DNA of 64,000 nt, from assembly GCF_009650435.1 (NCBI RefSeq), contig NZ_VVIP01000003.1:259238-323237 (forward strand), read 5' to 3'. This DNA is from Foetidibacter luteolus. GTDB taxonomy: Bacteria > Bacteroidota > Bacteroidia > Chitinophagales > Chitinophagaceae. This document shows, piece after piece, positions 63,915 through 64,000 of this stretch (position 1 is the first letter of the stretch; the number at the start of each line of letters is the position of its first letter). The notes under the pieces are model-generated. The model ran no database searches, was not told the DNA's origin, and worked only from the letters and a program-made list of their open reading frames with translations. The position numbers were made by a program, and so were the translations under genes.

Positions 63915-64000
63915 ATGAGTAATAACAAGTCATTCCCGGGAAACAGCTTTTCCGTAGAAACACTGAGCTTACTGGTGAACGCGATAAATGCTTCGGGTTC
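63915..64000 (+). CDS. start of an ORF cut by the right edge
   Basis: ATG at 63915 opens a frame of 28 codons to the edge (begins MSNNKSFPGNSFSVETLSLLVNAINASGS). Too short to name. It may be a real gene because it has a low-complexity Ser/Asn start and no stop, but nothing more can be said. Confidence 0.4.
   Translation, partial: MSNNKSFPGNSFSVETLSLLVNAINASG

Overview
The window comes from a Bacteroidota chromosome, most likely Chitinophagaceae or a close relative. The signs are SusC/SusD proteins, C-terminal domains like those sorted by the type IX system, an IPExxxVDY protein, promoters of the TTTG-N19-TAnnTTTG type, and few Shine-Dalgarno sequences. It reads as ordinary chromosome with many intergenic repeats. 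There is no phage, no CRISPR array and no intact transposase.

Layout. 1-9.5 kb: ftsK (3' end cut by the window edge), a coiled-coil membrane protein, a DEDD exonuclease with a TTG start, an M28 aminopeptidase, an IPExxxVDY protein, pterin carbinolamine dehydratase, a lipoprotein, a TatD DNase and tRNA-Ser(GGA). 9.6-18 kb: a 2TM protein, acyl-CoA synthetase, rmuC, rpiA, a hypothetical protein, an aldo/keto reductase and enolase. 18-23.4 kb: a HigB/HigA-type toxin-antitoxin pair, a DivIC-like protein, a START-domain protein, an alpha/beta hydrolase, a CBS protein and an esterase. 23.4-30 kb: an ECF sigma factor translationally coupled to a membrane protein with an anti-sigma-like N-terminus, divergent from two tandem paralogues with an N-terminal Cys module and a VWA protein. 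30-31.6 kb: xerD and a YkgJ-type protein. 31.6-33.4 kb: a gene-free stretch with double LacI-type operators and a MITE-like element. 33.4-42.5 kb: a small polysaccharide utilisation locus (membrane LuxR-type regulator, SusC, SusD, GH16 glucanase). 42.5-43.8 kb: a second gene-free stretch with six consecutive 3-nt-loop hairpins. 43.8-47.8 kb: a DUF2231/cytochrome/PSD1 fusion and a DUF1501 protein. 48-51 kb: glyS, a small membrane protein and a ferredoxin-NADP-reductase-like protein. 51-60.3 kb, all on the minus strand: an AraC regulator, TolC, an MFS exporter, an RND pump and its adaptor. 60.4-64 kb: mnmD, a B12-binding mutase subunit, a GT39-like membrane glycosyltransferase and the start of one more ORF.

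The most unusual content lies between the genes. A repeat of about 105 nt (family A, nine copies, both orientations) has ends and internal arms that change together so that base pairing is kept: GGGTG/CACCC versus GCGCC/GGCGC at the ends, CCGC/GCGG versus CCGG/CCGG inside. Three copies carry an exchangeable module of about 60 nt with its own hairpin, at two different sites. This behaves like a mobile structured RNA or single-stranded-DNA element and is the best candidate for something undescribed. Other repeats are family B (TTGCGTCGCACTCTTGTACG core), a B2 subtype, a terminator-like family D with an invariant AGAA loop, and several inverted-repeat elements.

All calls are from reading the sequence; no database search was run. 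Names rest on motif and family recognition.
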